This document shows positions 30,720 through 42,127 of a stretch of DNA of 64,000 bases, piece after piece. A model generated the notes under the pieces. It was given only the letters and a program-made list of their open reading frames with translations. It searched no databases and was not told the DNA's origin. The stretch's first letter is position 1. The number at the start of each line of letters is the position of its first letter. Both the position numbers and the translations under genes were made by a program. Source of the DNA: Oscarella lobularis (taxonomy: Eukaryota; Porifera; Homoscleromorpha; Homosclerophorida; Oscarellidae); NCBI RefSeq assembly GCF_947507565.1, contig NC_089175.1:4453733-4517732 (forward strand), given 5' to 3'.

Positions 30720-31677
30720 TCATTCGATAGAACGTATTTTTCTGCAGCGAATAATATCCACAAGCGAGCGACTAACGGTTTTCACCCAGAATACATATAA
30801 CACGGAATTGATCGCAAAGTTTATTCGTAAAATAATAAAACCGACTGCAACAAGGTCGACGTAGAGCAGAAATAATCCGATGATGTACGGAGCAGGAAGA
30901 ATAGCGTTTGTTGAAACAACGACGACAACGTACCAAAACGTTTTTGAATTGACAATTGACGGAACGGCGCTTGAAGAGCGCACGCTTGCATTCCGCTGAA
31001 TAGCCCGAACGCTTTGCAGAATCATAACAAAAAAAATTGCAGTCAGTGTCACAGGAACGGCATACGAAATTCCGTAGTAGAAAATTCTTAAGGAGAGGTA
31101 CTTTTTGAAATCGGTGTTATCTATTTCACATATATAGACGCCTTTCATGGGAATATAATGAAAACTGTATTTCGCCCACGTGTAGAAAGGCAGCGAGGCG
31201 ATAAAAAGTCCAACAGCGCACGTGAAAGCAATTTCAATCGCCGCTTTTCGAGTTGTGATGCTCGGACGGAACGGATGCGCAACCATTGAGTATAACGATT
31301 ATAGGCTATGAGAACAGGGCCCCACATTGACCAGAAAAATTGAAAGTGCCAGATAGCCTGAAAAGTCTTGCAAACTATGGCATGATCAATGACTTTGATT
31401 TTGGTGTCAACGTCAGAAAAGGACAAAACTGTTAGACAAATGCAGATAAATATGGCAATCAAGTCAGCGATAACCAGATTGGTTAGAAAGAGGTTTCACC
31501 CTTGCGCAGAGCGGGTATGCGAACGATGACAGCAAGTGCAATACTGGAAAGGATAAACTGAACCACTGTCGGAATGATAATGGCGACTTGAACTGAATCA
31601 ATTGTAGTCGGCTGGGTCTCATTGAATGTGGAATTTAGCAGGACGGTTGAGTTGGAACTGAGATCCGAGTTGTTCAT
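30720..31677 (-). pseudogene. Rhodopsin-like 7TM receptor type 1, duplicate with two frameshifts
   Basis: Over 90% similar by eye to the receptor at 25581-26537. Starts MNNSDLSS. One T is missing in a homopolymer near 31494 (after TM1) and two bases (TA) are added near 31292, right after the TM3 NRYS motif region, so the frame is lost twice. The rest, including TM7 NSVLYVFW, is unchanged. The first break is in a homopolymer and could be a sequencing error; the second is not. Confidence 0.75.
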
Positions 31678-32347
31678 TCTTAACTGTGAATCGCGCACGA
31701 AAAGTGAAGGGGAACGTACGTGGCGAAGTGCAAGGAGCTAGCGAATGGTACGTACTACCTCGTGCCAATGCAGCTGGTGGGTATCCAAGATTAGCCCATG
31801 ATTTGTTGGATAAACAGATTATCCGTCATGCTACCGTGGACCGTGCCTGACCAAAAAACGCCGTAATCTGCGTAACTGTCTAATATTAGCAGAGAGTCTA
31901 CGAGTGCAATCTCAGACCGCCTGATTAGCGATGACTTGGTTGTGCCATAGATAAAATATTTTATCTATGGTGGTGCGACGACTCAAACTCGGTACCTCCA
32001 GACATCTGCTCAATGCCGAAACGAGAACGCCTTTTCTATCTCTTGCAAAACGTTTTCTTGTGGCCTATTGCAAAGAGGTTTTGGAATTTTTTTAGGGAAT
32101 TGGCACAGGCGCTAAAAAGTCTACACCTCTATACGTATACACGATCGGAGAAAATAGTTCCGCCAGCGCCTCTAATACTTTAGTTAGCGTCTCTGAGTTT
32201 TAGCCAGTGCCTTTAGCGAATGTACATTTTGTACACATATCAACTGGTTGTGTGAGACGAATAAAATATAATGCACACAGGCAACAATTAACGTCTAATC
32301 AAAGCAAAATATGATCAAGTCGATTCGACACTCAGTGGTCTAACTTT
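31678..32347. other. Intergenic between duplicated receptors
   Basis: Matches 26538-26990 with an added stretch (about 32085-32235) that resembles the 3' flank of the Kelch genes. No gene seen. Confidence 0.45.
31945..31970. repeat. Perfect 26-bp palindrome, second copy
   Basis: Identical to 26799-26824, although the flanks differ (GGTGGTGCGACG against GGTGCTACC). Confidence 0.9.
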
Positions 32348-33341
32348 TCATTCGATGGAACGTATTTTTCTGCATCGAATAATATCCACAAGTGAGGAAC
32401 TGAACGTTTTAACCCAGAAGACATATAGCACAGAATTGATCACAAAGTCCATTCTTAGAATAGTTCCTCCGACTGAAATCAGGTCGACGTTAAGCAGCAA
32501 TAATCCGATGATGTACGGAGCAGGAAGAACAGCGTTCGTTGTAACCACTACGACAACGTACCGAAAAGCTTTTGAATTGACAATCGATGGCTGCGACCTT
32601 CTGGCCGGCGTTCCTCCGGCTTCGACAGTGCTCGAAGTGTGCGCACCAGAATTTCGCTGCGTAGCCCGAGCGCTTTGAACCAATCCTCCGTAGGATCATG
32701 ACGAGAAAAGTTGCGATCAGTATTACAGGAATGGCATAAAATACTGCGAAGTAGGAAATTCTGAAGGAGATGTACTTTTTGAAATCGCTGTGGTCTATTC
32801 CGCATCTGTAGGTGTTTTTCTTGGGATTGTCACGCAACGTGTATTTCGCCCACGTGTAGAAAGGCAGAGAAGCGATGAAAAGTCCAACAGTGCACGTGCA
32901 AGCAATTTCAATCGCCACCTTTCGAGTTGTGATGCCTGGTCGGAACGGGTGCGCAACCATCGAGTAACGATTGTAGGTTATGAGAACGGTGCCCCACATC
33001 AACCAGAAAAATTGAAAGTGCCAGATAGCCATAAACGTCTTGCAAACTTCGGCATGACGAATATCAGAAAAGGAGATAACCGTTATCCAAATGCCGACAA
33101 ATGTGCCAATCAAGTCGGCGACGACCAGATTGGCCAGAAAGAGGTTTTGACCCTTGCGCAGAACGGGTATGCGAATTACGGCAACAAGTGCAATACTGCA
33201 AAGAACAAACTGAATCGCTGTCGGAACGATGACGACAAATTGAATTTTGGTTGGCCTTGCCGGCTGAGTCTCGTTGAATGAGAACACCGTTGAATTTGGC
33301 ATGATGGTTGAGTTGATTTCATAAAGACCCGAGTCGTTCAT
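32348..33341 (-). pseudogene. Rhodopsin-like 7TM receptor type 2, duplicate with one frameshift
   Basis: Twin of 26991-27980, start MNDSGLYE. One extra C near 32683 (AATCCTCCG against AATCTCCG in the twin) shifts the frame at the start of intracellular loop 3, so TM6 and TM7 are lost from the main frame. Everything else is open on both sides. A single-base assembly error would restore it as a normal gene, so the call is provisional. Confidence 0.65.
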
Positions 33342-34138
33342 TCTTGACTATGAATCACGGCAACCAAAGGAAAACGCGCGTTGCGAAGTGCAAAGAGCGA
33401 ATGATACGTAATACCTCGCAGATGCTAATGTGGTAGATGTGTATCTACAGTATGGTTAGGCCAAGGTCAGTATCGGCACGCGGCCGTTCTATCTCCTAGC
33501 TAGTAAGTTTGTCGGACTATACGGTGTATTCTGCATGACTGTCATTAGTAGAGAGTCTACCAGTAGTCTCAGACTGTCCAGCTTATCAATGATCAATGAT
33601 TGGGGGTGGTGAGACGAGCTTATTGTGTGTATTGTGTCCGCCTGCTCTCCAAGGAAGGAAACTGCAACCATCACACCTTTGTGTGATGACTCTGCTTCTA
33701 ACTCTCCAACCATTGATTCTTCCTGTGTTCAGCATGATTTCTCCGTTGATGCCGAGTCCACAGATAACTATATGAATGGTCCATTTGAAGTACAGTAGTT
33801 CAGCTACCGCCTACGAAATTATTGTCCATCAATGATGGACAGAGAACAGTTATTAGGCCGTTTCTAATGTAGACGTTTGATTCAAGTAGTCTGCCATCCT
33901 GATTCCATATCCCCGAAAATCTGCAGTAACGTTTATGTGCACTTTTACACATATCAAGCCACCTAACTGGTCATTGGAGACGAATGAAGCATACATGATA
34001 TGTATATATATGGACAGACATATAATGGAAAGCTTGCAGCAGGGTCCATCATCTCTACGTGCATTCATGCAACAGCAACTAATCGAAACAAAATATGATC
34101 AAGTTGATTCGACACCAAGACAGAGTAGTCCAACTTTT
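33342..34138. other. Intergenic; copy of the flank seen at 27981-28532
   Basis: Longer than its counterpart; 33640-33800 retains a diverged copy of the flank at 25000-25200. No gene recognised. Confidence 0.45.
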
Positions 34139-35140
34139 TCATTGAATGGAACGAATTTTTCGGCATCGAATAATATCCACAAGTGAGCGACTGAAAGTCT
34201 TAACCCAGAAGACATACAACACAGAATTGATCACGAAGTCCGTTCTTAGAATAGTTCCACCGACTAAAAACAGCTTGGAGTTGGGCAGCAATATTCCGAT
34301 AATGTACGGAGCAGGGAGAAGAGCGTTCGTTGAAACGACCACGACAACGTACCAAAACGTTTTCGAATTGACAATCGATGGTGACGGCAACTCTCTGACT
34401 GATGTGCCGCCGCTTTCGACGGCGCCTGAAGAACGCACACCGGCATTTCGCTGAGTAGCCCTAGCGCTTTGAAGCAGTCTCCGTAGGATCATAACGAGAA
34501 AAACTGTGACCAGTGTTACAGGAACGGCGTAAGAGATTGTATAGTAGAAAATTGTGAAAGAGAGGTACATTTTGAAATCCGTCTTGTCTATTCCGCATTT
34601 ATAGGCTTTTTTCTTGGGATAGTGTCGCCAGCTGTATTTCGCCCACGTGTAGAAAGGCAGAGAGGCGATGAAAAGTCCAACAGCGCACGTGCAAGCAATT
34701 TCAATCAGAGCCTTTCGAGTTGTGATGCCCGGCCGGAACGGGTGCGCAACCATCGAGTAACGATTGTAGGTTATGAGAACGGTGCCCCACATCAACCAGA
34801 AAAATTGAAAATACCAGATAGCCGTAAAAGCCTTGCAAACGTTGGCGTAGCGAGCAGCTTTGTACTCGCTATCAATATCAGTAAAAGAGAGAACTGTGAT
34901 CCAAATGCCGACAAATGTGGTAATCAAGTCGGCGATGACTAGATTGACCAGAAAGAGGTTTTGACCCTTGCGCAGAGCGGGTATGCGAACTATGGCAACA
35001 AGTGCAATACTGCAAAGAACAAACTGAACCGCTGTCGGAATGATAACGGCAAATTGAAGTTTGCCTGGCCTGAACGAGTGCACCGTTGAATTCAGCGTGG
35101 CGATGGTTGAGTTGATTTCGGAAAGATCCGAGTCGTTCAT
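34139..35140 (-). CDS. Rhodopsin-like 7TM receptor, type 3, duplicate (333 aa)
   Basis: Intact twin of 28533-29531, start MNDSDLSE. Same TM3 YNRYSMVAHPF, loop-2 Cys (CGIDKTDF), TM6 FWYVVVVVSTNALLPAPYIIG and TM7 NSVLYVFW. Most differences from the twin are in the N-terminus (VHSFRPGK against ASFRTGK) and loop 2 (RHYPKKKAYKC against LYIPKININRC), that is on the outside face where ligands bind. Confidence 0.86.
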   Translation of the reverse strand: MNDSDLSEINSTIATLNSTVHSFRPGKLQFAVIIPTAVQFVLCSIALVAIVRIPALRKGQNLFLVNLVIADLITTFVGIWITVLSFTDIDSEYKAARYANVCKAFTAIWYFQFFWLMWGTVLITYNRYSMVAHPFRPGITTRKALIEIACTCAVGLFIASLPFYTWAKYSWRHYPKKKAYKCGIDKTDFKMYLSFTIFYYTISYAVPVTLVTVFLVMILRRLLQSARATQRNAGVRSSGAVESGGTSVRELPSPSIVNSKTFWYVVVVVSTNALLPAPYIIGILLPNSKLFLVGGTILRTDFVINSVLYVFWVKTFSRSLVDIIRCRKIRSIQ

Positions 35141-35460
35141 TCTTGACTGTGAATCACGACAACTGAAGGGAAACGCGCGTAGCGAAGTGCAAGGACCGAA
35201 TGATACGCGTAATACTTCGCACATGCCAATGCGGTAGGTATGTATCTATGATTTAGGATAAAACGGTTATCCGTCACGCGGTCGTTCTGTCTCCTGGTCA
35301 CTGTGTCTGCGTGACTGTCATTAGTAGAGAGCCTAAGACTGACTAACTATTGTTTGAACCTGCTCAACGCCGAAACAAGAACGTCTTTCCTATCTCTTGC
35401 AAAGTGGTTTTCTTGTGGCCTAGTGAGGTTTCAGAATTTTTATTAGGCAATCGATACAGT

Positions 35461-36801
35461 CTACAACTCAAAATACTCTACAAGATTAGAGAAAATAGTT
35501 CCACCAGCAACGTACAGTTTGTTGCCTTCTGCTGTGCATGCTCCATGTCCAAAGCGATGTGCCTTCATTGGTGGCAATGGAAGCCAACTGTCTGTTGCAT
35601 TGTCATATATTTCGACTGCATCGAATTTGGGTGATCCTCCAGTTGCAACGACTTTTCCGTTTAGAATGGATAGCTCACACAACTTATTGGCCGTAGGACA
35701 TAGATTTATCCATTTTTCTGCTTCCAAGTCGAAGCATTCGAAGGCATTGGTTCCCGTCAAAAAACTGTCGATTCCGCCTCCAATAAATAATTTGCTATCA
35801 ATTGTTGCTAGAGAACACACGGATCGTCCGCAAGGCGTACTCTTTAGTTTTGTCCATTCGTTGGTTCTACTGTCGAGACAGCTAACAGCCTGGCTTACAT
35901 TCGAACCTGCGTCTCCCCCACCCACCACAAAGATTTTGTCCTTGTGACCGATTGTGGAGACGTCAACAAGCAGATGATCTTCTGGCACCGTTGCCAGCAC
36001 CTGTGTGCTATTCTCCAGTTCGGATATGTATTGAGTTCTCGATATTGAGTCGCCAGTGAGAATGTATCCTTTATTCTGACATTTCATTATATGGCGTACG
36101 TTTACGCTAATATGCGATTGTTTCCATTTGTCACCTTCAAGGCGAAACACGTTATTGCCTTGAGCAATGGTCAATGCTCCATTGATTTCTGCTATTTTTC
36201 CAAAGCAGTGGCGCAGTGGAGGGGAAGGCAAGTTTGCTGTTTTCCAATATTGCTCAACGTGATCAGAAAATTTCTAATAAAGAGAAAATGGTATTTATAT
36301 TCTTCCATCATTGAACGGATAAGATAACCTCATGCTTTATCCTCATTGCCAACAAAACCATTTCGGCTCCCAACCACTTCTCTCTCATTTCCTCAGTACA
36401 ACGACGGCAATCATCTATACATTTCCTTTACTCTTCAAGCAAAAACAATTCACCAGCAGTTTCTTGCCTTTCTCGGGGGGCAATTCAAGTATTTCCACAA
36501 TGTTCTTCTGGCCTTCGGTTTCTCTTAGAGCATTGACGAATGAGTCGAAAGCCTCGCCCCTTCCTTTTCGCGGTAGAATATCCATGAGTAACGCGCGGGC
36601 TTTGTCGCGTTTCGTCACGGAGGGCAGACGCAGACGCTCCCAGTCGTCGCGTGTGATCAATCCGCGCGCCGTCAAGCGATCGAGAAGCTCGCCTTCGACG
36701 TCGACGGCACCGACGAGGGTATCGAGACGGGGAACGACGAATTGATCCCACGGATTCGTAGCCGCGATTTCCGAACGACGAAGCGAGCGACAAAACGCCA
36801 T
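35461..36801 (-). CDS. CARD-Kelch protein, copy 1 (381 aa)
   Basis: Two minus-strand exons: 36432-36801 and 35461-36236, joined in phase 1 (donor GTAAAG, acceptor AAACAG) exactly where the other CARD-Kelch gene is split. CARD at about residues 28-105 (GELLDRLTARGLITRDDW, KARALLMDILPRKG, AFDSFVNALRE), then five to six Kelch blades (GHKDKIFVVGGG, DSKLFIGGG, NGKVVATGG, GNKLYVAGG) to the C-terminus. Start at MAFCRSLRRSE, which precedes the CARD; a further upstream Met exists but its region is shared with a non-coding flank at 30.1 kb. Cytosolic sensor or adaptor by inference. Unlike copy 2, no ZYG11-like gene lies upstream. Confidence 0.82.
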
Positions 36802-37103
36802 CGAGCCAAGAGAAGAGCGATGATAGGACTTTTCTCTGTCGAAACTTGAGGGGGACTCCCGGGGGATCCTGGGGTATTCCCTCCAATCCCTGTGCACGAA
36901 GAGTAGACAGGGGTGTGTCCACACCATGCAGATTACTACTGTATTTGCAAATGGTTGGAACCAAATGACTTTGAAGACTCTGTTGTGGAGCGACTGTCTA
37001 CGTAGGTGCAATTCCTCTGCAATATCAGGTACAGTTATCTATGAAAATGTCAAAAGTTGAGTTAGGCCAATATTGTGTGACGAAGTCTGCCTTGCGTCTA
37101 TAG

Positions 37104-37320
37104 TTCAAACTGAAAAGTATTCTACAAAATTAGAAAACGTGTTTCCACCTGCAACGTACAACTTACTGTCTTCCGTTGTGCATGTTCCATGTCCAATGCA
37201 TGCGATGTGATTACCCGTCATTGGGGCAACGGGAGCCAACTATTCGTTTTCTTATCATAAAGCTCGACCGCATTTTGTGTTGGTAATTCCCCCGTTGTAA
37301 TAAGTGGCTCATTCGACAAG
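37104..37320 (-). pseudogene. Kelch C-terminal remnant with frameshift
   Basis: On the minus strand the last two Kelch blades are readable (AVELYDKKTNSWLPLP, then after a one-base loss MTGNHIACIGHGTC and LYVAGGNTFSNFVEYF). It is more diverged than the other remnant and is cut at about 37320. A third member of the CARD-Kelch family once lay here. Confidence 0.75.
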
Positions 37321-37362
37321 GCACGCCTTCCTAGTTCTCGCATCTCTCTCCCAGCTCCTGGG

Positions 37363-37495
37363 TACCTCTGTCACCGGATAAACCTCCATAGCACCGTCTT
37401 CCGCGTGGTTTGTGTCAAGTGTCGATGTTTTTTGATTTTTTCATAAACGCGTTTTTTTGAGCGTCTAGCCAAACGCGCGTGAGTTACCGAAAGGG
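37363..37495 (+). repeat. Dispersed repeat, about 130 bp (inverted partner at 45879-46035)
   Basis: Shares ACCGGATAAACCTCCATAGC and the next 60 bp, then ACGCGTTTTTTTGA and AAAGGGGCC, with the reverse complement of 45879-46035. Probably a short transposable element; no coding capacity. Confidence 0.75.
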
Positions 37496-37857
37496 GCCCC
37501 CCGCGGAAATTTTGCGCTGTCAAGCAGTGTAGTCTATTTTGAATTGTGTCTCACTCGTTCTTTAAGTCGTTTTCTTTGAGTTTGTCTCAAATGAGTGACT
37601 GAGACCTCAACATCACAACTTTTTTACCTTACCTGATCTCTGTAGTACAGGACTCATGGGAGCCTAAACTTTGAATGGTGCTGTAATTTGTAATCGTTTC
37701 AGGGCCGAGACAATAGATCAACTCTTCGCCTATTTTTCAATGGATAGGCAAATGAGGGGGTATGCAAAATTCACGTGAAGTCACGTGTATAATCTTCTCA
37801 AACTACTCATTGACTGGATTTTCAGCTGCCTCTGCTTTCGTGCAGCATCTCGCTTCA
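37496..37857. other. Upstream region of the FN3 receptor gene; nothing recognised
   Basis: AT-rich with TGTCTCA/TGAGTGACTGAGA motifs near 37545-37610 that could pair. No gene. Confidence 0.4.
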
Positions 37858-40800
37858 ATGAAACTGCTGCTTCTGCTTTTGGGCCTCCTTAAAGCCCTGA
37901 ACGTTCGCGCGGGTCAGAGCATGCAAGCAAAAACATTTTATGTCTTGGCTAACTATAACTACCCTGCCTTTGCAGTCACAAAAGTGAATCTGACTTCGAG
38001 CATGCTAACATACGAAAAGAACGGCCTCGACGCACCGTCTCCGCCGTACGACTTTGCAGTGGATGGCCAGTTGGAACTTACTTACTCCTTTTGCGCCGTA
38101 TCCGCCGCCTCTGATCCCGTTTGGCTAGCAATCGATTTACACTCGCTTTATTCTGTGAGCAACGTCAAGCTGCTTTCGCGTTCGCAATACGGCAGAGGTG
38201 CCGAAATTTTCGTTGGAAAGAACGTTTCCAGCAACGGAACGAATGACTATCGCTGTGGAAGTAGTGTCGTAATTTCCAATCCAGCTCAGGCAACTCTGAC
38301 AGATTTTGCCTGCTCAACGATCAACTGGGTTCAGTACGTCAGCGTGCGTCGAGCCGGGTACGTTGATTGGCGAGGTAGCCAGTATCTGTCCGTGTGTGAA
38401 GTTGAAGTTTATTTCAACGAAACAGAAGGTGAAAAAAACAATTGATGGCTTTCAATTGTTAATTATTTTTTGCCAAGATGACGGCGTATCTATAACGAAA
38501 AATCAAAAATCAATTGATTCGTTAAACGTCACAACGAGCGGAGACGTCGTTTTGTGCGGATCGTCAAAAGGCAATTTTAGGGTCACGTGGAAATTTCCGG
38601 ACGAAACGATCGTTTCGGACGACGCAAACTCGCTCAGCATTCGACAGACCACTGGATCGTCGGGATACAAAGAACTGCTGCTCAGTCCTCTTGCAGTGCG
38701 TCCTCCCAGTGGGAACTACATTTGTGAGTACACAGCAAACGGTAAAGTCGAAAGGCAAACGATCAATCTTGTTGTGTCAGGTTAGTTACGTATACGCAGA
38801 CACATTAATTAAGTTCTTCATTAGAATTATAGGACCTCCGGGAAAATGTTCTCGAGCATCCAGTGCAAGTCGACAGAGCGACTCGTTTAGTTTCACAATA
38901 GCCAGATGTCCTCTCAACCACGCGCCACCAGTAACAAAATACCAAGTCTTTTACCGAATCTCTTCGTCGGGCGCCGATTGGTCAGTGTACAATTACAATT
39001 CGGCGTCCCAACCGATTTTAGTCGAGGGTCTCACACCGTTCACCAACTACGATGTGAGGGTAGCAGCTGGAAACGAGTACGGTTACGGACGGCAAAACAA
39101 TCCGGTGATCATATCGACTGTCGAAGGAGGTGGGTGCTTTCATAAATAAACCCCTTTGGATCTTTTTTAATATTCCTTAGAACCTGGTCCTCCGCGGGAC
39201 ACTAAGGGCTTTTTGGTTGGACCAGGCACAGTCAACGTCGTCTGGTTGCCTCCTCTCAAACTGAATGGAATACTTAATAGCTATCGAATCTATTTCCGAA
39301 ACTCGACGACGGAGTCTTACGTTGTCGTGCCCCCATCGACGACGAGTGCAAATCTGACAGGTCTCTCGCCGTACACGGTGTACAGTATTGGCGTCGTCGC
39401 TGTGAATGTGCGATCGACTGATAGTGTAATTTTGCTTGGAAATCGCAGCAATGAAGTCATCGTGCGAACCGAGGAGGAACGTAAGCAATGCATACTTGCT
39501 AAAGCCTCCCCGTCGTTGAAGCAACTTTTGCATTAGCTCCTTCTGCTCCATTGGATCTCAGATCAACACGTATTTTACTCACGTCCATAGAGATCAGCTG
39601 GAAAGAACCGCGACACCCAAATGGAATTATTAGGAACTATACTATAACGTATGCGCTGTCCAGCGGCCAGGGGGTCCCACCCATCGTCTTTAATGTGCCG
39701 CCGGGAACAAGAAAACAACGATTAGATTATCTACGGCAGTCAGTAGTCTACTCGGTCTCCGTAAGATCCCAGGGATTGATTGTGGAGTAGAGCCTATAGT
39801 CTTAGATGATCTTTAGGTTCAAGGTGTGACCACGTCTGCTGGACTACCTGCTACAATTCTGGTAAATACAAGCGCATACAGTAAGCATTTCAATTTGCAA
39901 GGCATCCGCGTTAATTAGTCTGGTACTGTAGCTCCAGAACCCATTGAGGAATTGAAGGTTCTAAGCAGAACATTTACGTCTTTGCTCTTGGCTTGGAAAG
40001 CTCCAGCAAGTCCGAACGGCTACATTCGAGGATATAGAGTACCGCATAGTGCTGCTAGCAGATGATTATTTCCACTAAACTCGCCTATGTCTATAGTTGT
40101 ACTACCGGAGACAAGACAACAATGAGGAGGGATCGACTATTGAGTCGCTTTCATCCTCATTCAATCTGACCGGTCTTCGTTCCTACACCCGCTATCAAAT
40201 CGACGTCACCGTCGTAAACAATGCTGCTGTTTTCCCGGAAAGTCGACCGGTCTCTGTCACAGATTCAACTTTGATAACGGGTACAGTGTGCATTTAAAAT
40301 TTGATCTTCGATAAAACTTTTCAAATAGTGCCTGAACGTCCGCTTACTGCTTTGAATACCACGGTGGAACTGTCAGTCGCTGACGGCACTGCTTCGTTTG
40401 TGGCTCCCCTTGTTTCTGACAAGAACGTGCCTGTCGAGTGAGCTATCAATAGTCTAGTGCCGCTCAAATTTTTAGTTCTCATTTTTGTAGCTTTGTGAAG
40501 GTGTTCGTTTATTCCGGCTTTCGTCCATCGCCGTTTCTGTTGGTTCCGTCAAGAGCAATTGAAGACAGCGAGCACTGGCGCACGGCAGCGTTTTACAATT
40601 ACGAAGACTACAATAGAGCTCGGCTTCAATTCTCCATTGGAAGGGGAGGCAGCACGACCGACGGGAACACAACGTACGTTGACACAAGACTGAAGGAAGG
40701 AACATGGTATTCGGCTTACTTTGTCGCCGGCGTCGTGGCGAACGACGGAAACGTACGACATAAGTAGCAAATCATCTACTATAGTATTCTTTTTCAATAG

Positions 40801-41787
40801 GTATTGCAGTCTTCTAGTGGGCCCACGTGTAAGCTGTATCTTGAATTTGTTAGACGCAGTGTTTTGGCATTTTTTTCTGTCTCAATAGCTTTCTATTTTA
40901 GCGCGAACGTTCATAGCGGATCGAACGTCGACGACTCCGCGTCATCCGACAGTTTGCCGAAAGGGCTCACATTTGTTTTCATTGCTTTGTTTGGGATCAC
41001 AGCAGTCGTTTTGATCATTGTCGTGATAGTAGCAGTTGTGACGCGAAAACGTCAAACTGCTGGCTATGCAGTCAGACACGAGTCGGTGCGCCGAAAGTCT
41101 ACGGCGTCTACGGCGCCTATGGTTGAAGAAAGCGATCCTTTGCCCGCCAAGATGAGGATTTCTAGCGCCTACCACACTGTTTCTGATAAAAACGGCGCGC
41201 AAAGTAGGCTGCTCTCATATCTGCTTGAATCTCTCTAGGCTGATTTATTTATTTAGTCGAGGACAATTCCTACGTTGAGATCAACATTACGCATGCAGCT
41301 AAAAGTTGGAAAGGTAAGACTGCTGAGGAACACTATGTAGCTACCTAACTCTGTGTACGGAAAATTGGTGCAAAACATCATTTGCAATTTTTTGTTTTTA
41401 GTTGGGCGTCGTGTGAGGTACAGTAATTAGCTTATAGTGTTACAGTAATGTGACTGTCGAACGTGGTTTGGTACAATTGCTCACGTTTTAGAAATAAATG
41501 AAGGCGTCACAGATTATCCGGGGTTGTTGTTGTCAACAAGTGAGGAATTCTCGAAGAATGCGAACTTTGTAAACCGCTCATTTGATCTAGATTGGTCTAC
41601 CCGTATCCCGAAGCAAAATTGCCCGATCCAGCGGTCGATTCCAAATCGTCGGAATCGCCGACGCGTCGGGAAGCGCCGGCAAAGTCTCCCTAAACGGAAA
41701 AAAGGTCGATCTCGCATCGGGAAATTGGTACGTCGATTGGCTGCGCGTTTATCCGCACGTCCTGCAGAAAAGGAGACCCTTTTCTAA
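37858..41787 (+). CDS. Receptor with F5/8C- or F-lectin-like domain, Ig-like domain, FN3 repeats, TM and tail
   Basis: Exons supported by splice sites and phase: 37858-38428, 38478-38780, 38833-39129, 39181-39480, 39537-39760, 39817-39880, 39932-40038, 40097-40280, 40329-40437, 40491-40752, 40801-40828, 40889-41203, 41257-41313, then a less certain 3' end. Signal peptide MKLLLLLLGLLKA; a galactose-binding/fucolectin-like domain (about 50-190: VWLAIDLHS, SLYSVSNVKLLSR, a terminal LSVCEVEVY); an Ig-like domain (GDVVLCGS...GNYICEY); at least four FN3 domains (WLPPLKLNG, LSPYTVYS, WKEPRHPNG, LAWKAPASPNG); a membrane-proximal domain; TM at about 40976-41037 (FVFIALFGITAVVLIIVVIV) followed by RKR; a tail with a NSYVEI tyrosine. 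The ectodomain resembles adhesion or receptor phosphatase ectodomains, but no enzyme domain is seen. C-terminal exons after 41313 have two competing frames. Confidence 0.75.
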
Positions 41788-42000
41788 ATGCACAGCAAAC
41801 GGGGGCTCGTGAGAGCGTTGAGATAACAGTAGGGACCCACTAAAGCTTGGTAAGTTTTTTTAGTATCAGGGCAAGTAGAGGCACCCAAGACCTACTCAAA
41901 TTGTAGAAATGCACATCTTTTAGAGCAAACGGGGGCCCCTGAGAGGATTTCAAATATTTGAGATATGTAACAGTAGGAACCCACTTAGCTTGGTGACGTT
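41788..42000. repeat. Imperfect direct duplication in the 3' flank of the FN3 receptor
   Basis: The series GCAAACGGGGGC, GTGAGAG..., ACAGTAGGGACCCACT and AGCTTGG occurs at 41799-41853 and again at 41931-41993. It may be part of the 3' UTR. Confidence 0.65.
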
Positions 42001-42127
42001 TTTTATAAACGAACTTAGTTGTCGCTTTATAGCAGATCTGTACAGTGGACACAGAAAGTAGTGTTCTCTCTTATGTCTGTCCTGGGGAAGCAGTAGAGAA
42101 GACAAGCTCAACAAAGAAGAAGACAAG

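Larger units (their letters stand above)
30216..37010. repeat. Segmental duplication, right copy (three 7TM receptors plus intact CARD-Kelch)
   Basis: Collinear with 25030-30215. Here receptor types 1 and 2 are frameshifted, type 3 is intact, and the CARD-Kelch gene is complete, so each block has lost different members. Confidence 0.85.
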
